A stretch of DNA of 22,894 nucleotides from Trichinella spiralis (Eukaryota > Nematoda > Enoplea > Trichinellida > Trichinellidae), in contig CM012954.1 in NCBI GenBank assembly GCA_000181795.3, positions 15,767,520 through 15,790,413 of the forward strand, in the 5' to 3' direction. Positions within the stretch are counted from its first letter, which is position 1. Every line of letters begins with the position of its first letter. This document shows, in pieces, positions 22,101 through 22,894 of the stretch. A model generated the notes under the pieces. It saw only the letters and a list, made by a program, of their open reading frames with translations, was not told where the DNA came from and ran no database searches. Position numbers and translations under genes: made by a program.

Positions 22101-22739
22101 GTCGTCGATGTAGATGTATGCAACGGTGTTAAACGGTGCAGTGGATATGCCGGATAAAATTTGCGATATAGCCAATATTGCATACGGTCCAGTGTGAGCT
22201 TGTTGTTGTTGTTGTTGCTGCTGCTGCGGCGCCACGGTTGCCAATTCAATAATAATGGAAGTACTGTTGCCATTTGGAAATTCCCACTGATGGCTTTCAT
22301 CGTTTGCACAAATCGCCACAACGTTGGTGCTGTTCTTCAACGTGGTCAACGTTTCAACAGTTTTCCAATTGATTGGACCGTACAGAAAATTCGGCAGTGT
22401 CATCAGAAAAGTCGCAAAACTGCTCAACAAAACACCAATAGCTGTAATTCTCGGCTTGTGACAATCGGCAAAAAAATAACCAACCAATAACACGCTGAGC
22501 ATGTGGCCAATGTCATACATGGACAGCAACAGTCCTGACAGAAAGCTGCTAATTTCGAAACGTCTCTCCATGTTGGTCAACACTCCGATCACATATCCCA
22601 AATATGCACCCTGAACACCGATCACAGCGCACATGATGAAGCTGAACATCTGCACACTTTTCCATCGTCTACGTCGACAGCCGCGTGCAATCAACATGCC
22701 GCTGCTTGTCTCCGATTGCTTGTAATCATTGCTTTCCAT
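19135..22739 (-). CDS. Organic anion transporter (SLCO/OATP family), gene B, 9 coding exons
   Basis: Coding exons in transcript order: 22739-22067, 21691-21605, 21552-21283, 21197-21033, 20978-20783, 20661-20526, 19772-19612, 19544-19480, 19415-19135. Introns are GT-AG (375, 52, 85, 54, 121, 753, 67 and 64 bp). The sum is 2034 bp, 677 residues, with no break. Intron positions and phases are identical to gene A downstream, so the two are tandem paralogs. Landmarks: ADCHKPRITAIG after segment 2, signature WIGAWWLGFL at 265-274, and a Kazal-like loop from Cys450 onward with 11 cysteines (ECNRHCNC, PVCDGKWTYFSPCHAGC, DCGC), ending in FSPSPILYGMVVDSSC. The loop between segments 3 and 4 is longer than in gene A, with candidate glycosylation sites N136 and N158 and nine glutamines at 172-180. 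The start is ATG at 22739 in a good context (AAAAATGG). The same frame stays open for 14 codons upstream without another ATG before a stop. Substrate is unknown. Confidence 0.92.
19773..20525 (-). other. Large sixth intron of gene B
   Basis: At 753 bp it is roughly ten times the matching 77-bp intron of gene A, and it splits the Kazal-like loop at the same codon. The donor is GTAAGTGC and the acceptor is CTGCTTTAG. It holds an ATTC/GTTC tetranucleotide repeat and no recognisable gene. Confidence 0.85.
20197..20230. repeat. ATTC/GTTC tetranucleotide microsatellite
   Basis: Three ATTC units followed by GTTC and GCTC variants form a 34-bp simple repeat inside the sixth intron of gene B. Confidence 0.85.
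22200..22226 (-). repeat. CAG/CAA run encoding nine glutamines in gene B
   Basis: Read on the minus strand, three CAG codons are followed by six CAA codons, between VAP and AHTG. The run lies in the second extracellular loop of gene B (residues 172-180) and has no counterpart in gene A. Confidence 0.93.
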
Positions 22740-22806
22740 TTTTGTTTTGCAGCTTTTCACTTTGGAGTGTTGATTTCTCACACTTTAAATGCTCCCGTTT
22801 TATCAT
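22726..22806 (-). promoter_or_regulatory. Overlapping upstream ORF at the gene B start
   Basis: An ATG at 22806 opens a 26-codon frame (beginning MIKREHLK) that runs past the gene B ATG in another frame and stops at 22726. If the transcript begins upstream of it, this frame would compete with the main start. Its first four residues match the start of gene A (MIKRQRKT), so it may instead mark an ancestral start or an unrecognised small exon. Which reading is right cannot be decided from sequence. Confidence 0.35.
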
Positions 22807-22894
22807 CAATCACCTCTTGAATGAACCAGTCACTTTAAGGCGAACTAGTTACTTACTTCACACAAGAATAAAATTTAGTCCTCCTAATTCAACT

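Noticed and set aside
22161-22490. Plus-strand open frame with a leucine run
   Set aside because: It is the antisense shadow of the gene B glutamine run and coding exon.

Overview
The window looks like AT-rich animal nuclear DNA. The evidence is two spliced genes on the minus strand, with short GT-AG introns (mostly 52-130 bp), that encode organic anion transporters of the SLCO/OATP family, a family confined to animals. The compact introns and AT-rich, gene-poor flanks would suit a nematode, possibly an enoplean such as Trichinella. That assignment is inference; nothing in the window proves it.

Layout. Bases 1-1880 hold a GC-rich inverted repeat (collinear arms at about 53-188 and 1695-1876, sharing a perfect 40-bp core) around a very AT-rich middle. 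It resembles an old non-autonomous DNA transposon or fold-back element. From about 1.9 to 14.0 kb I find no convincing gene. This stretch carries at least three families of diverged direct repeats (called R1, R2 and R3 here), a degenerate ~50-bp tandem repeat, a C-rich island at about 11.94-12.36 kb and a 45-nt alternating purine-pyrimidine tract.

The right part (14,058-22,739) holds two complete SLCO paralogs in tandem. Gene A (14058-16872) has 9 coding exons and 661 residues. Gene B (19135-22739) has 9 coding exons and 677 residues. All eight intron positions and phases match, and four exons have exactly the same length in both genes (87, 165, 196 and 136 bp; the 65-bp exon also matches, making five), so they arose by duplication of an already spliced gene. 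Both proteins keep the OATP landmarks: about 12 membrane segments, the WIGAWWLGF signature and an extracellular Kazal-like loop with 11 cysteines. Gene B also has a 9-glutamine run in an extracellular loop. The 2.3-kb spacer between them holds a probable 5' noncoding exon of gene A and TGCATG-rich palindromes, one of them just after the gene B stop codon.

The genes probably act independently as plasma-membrane carriers of amphipathic organic anions, with any division of labour set by expression. Repeat boundaries were aligned by eye and are approximate.
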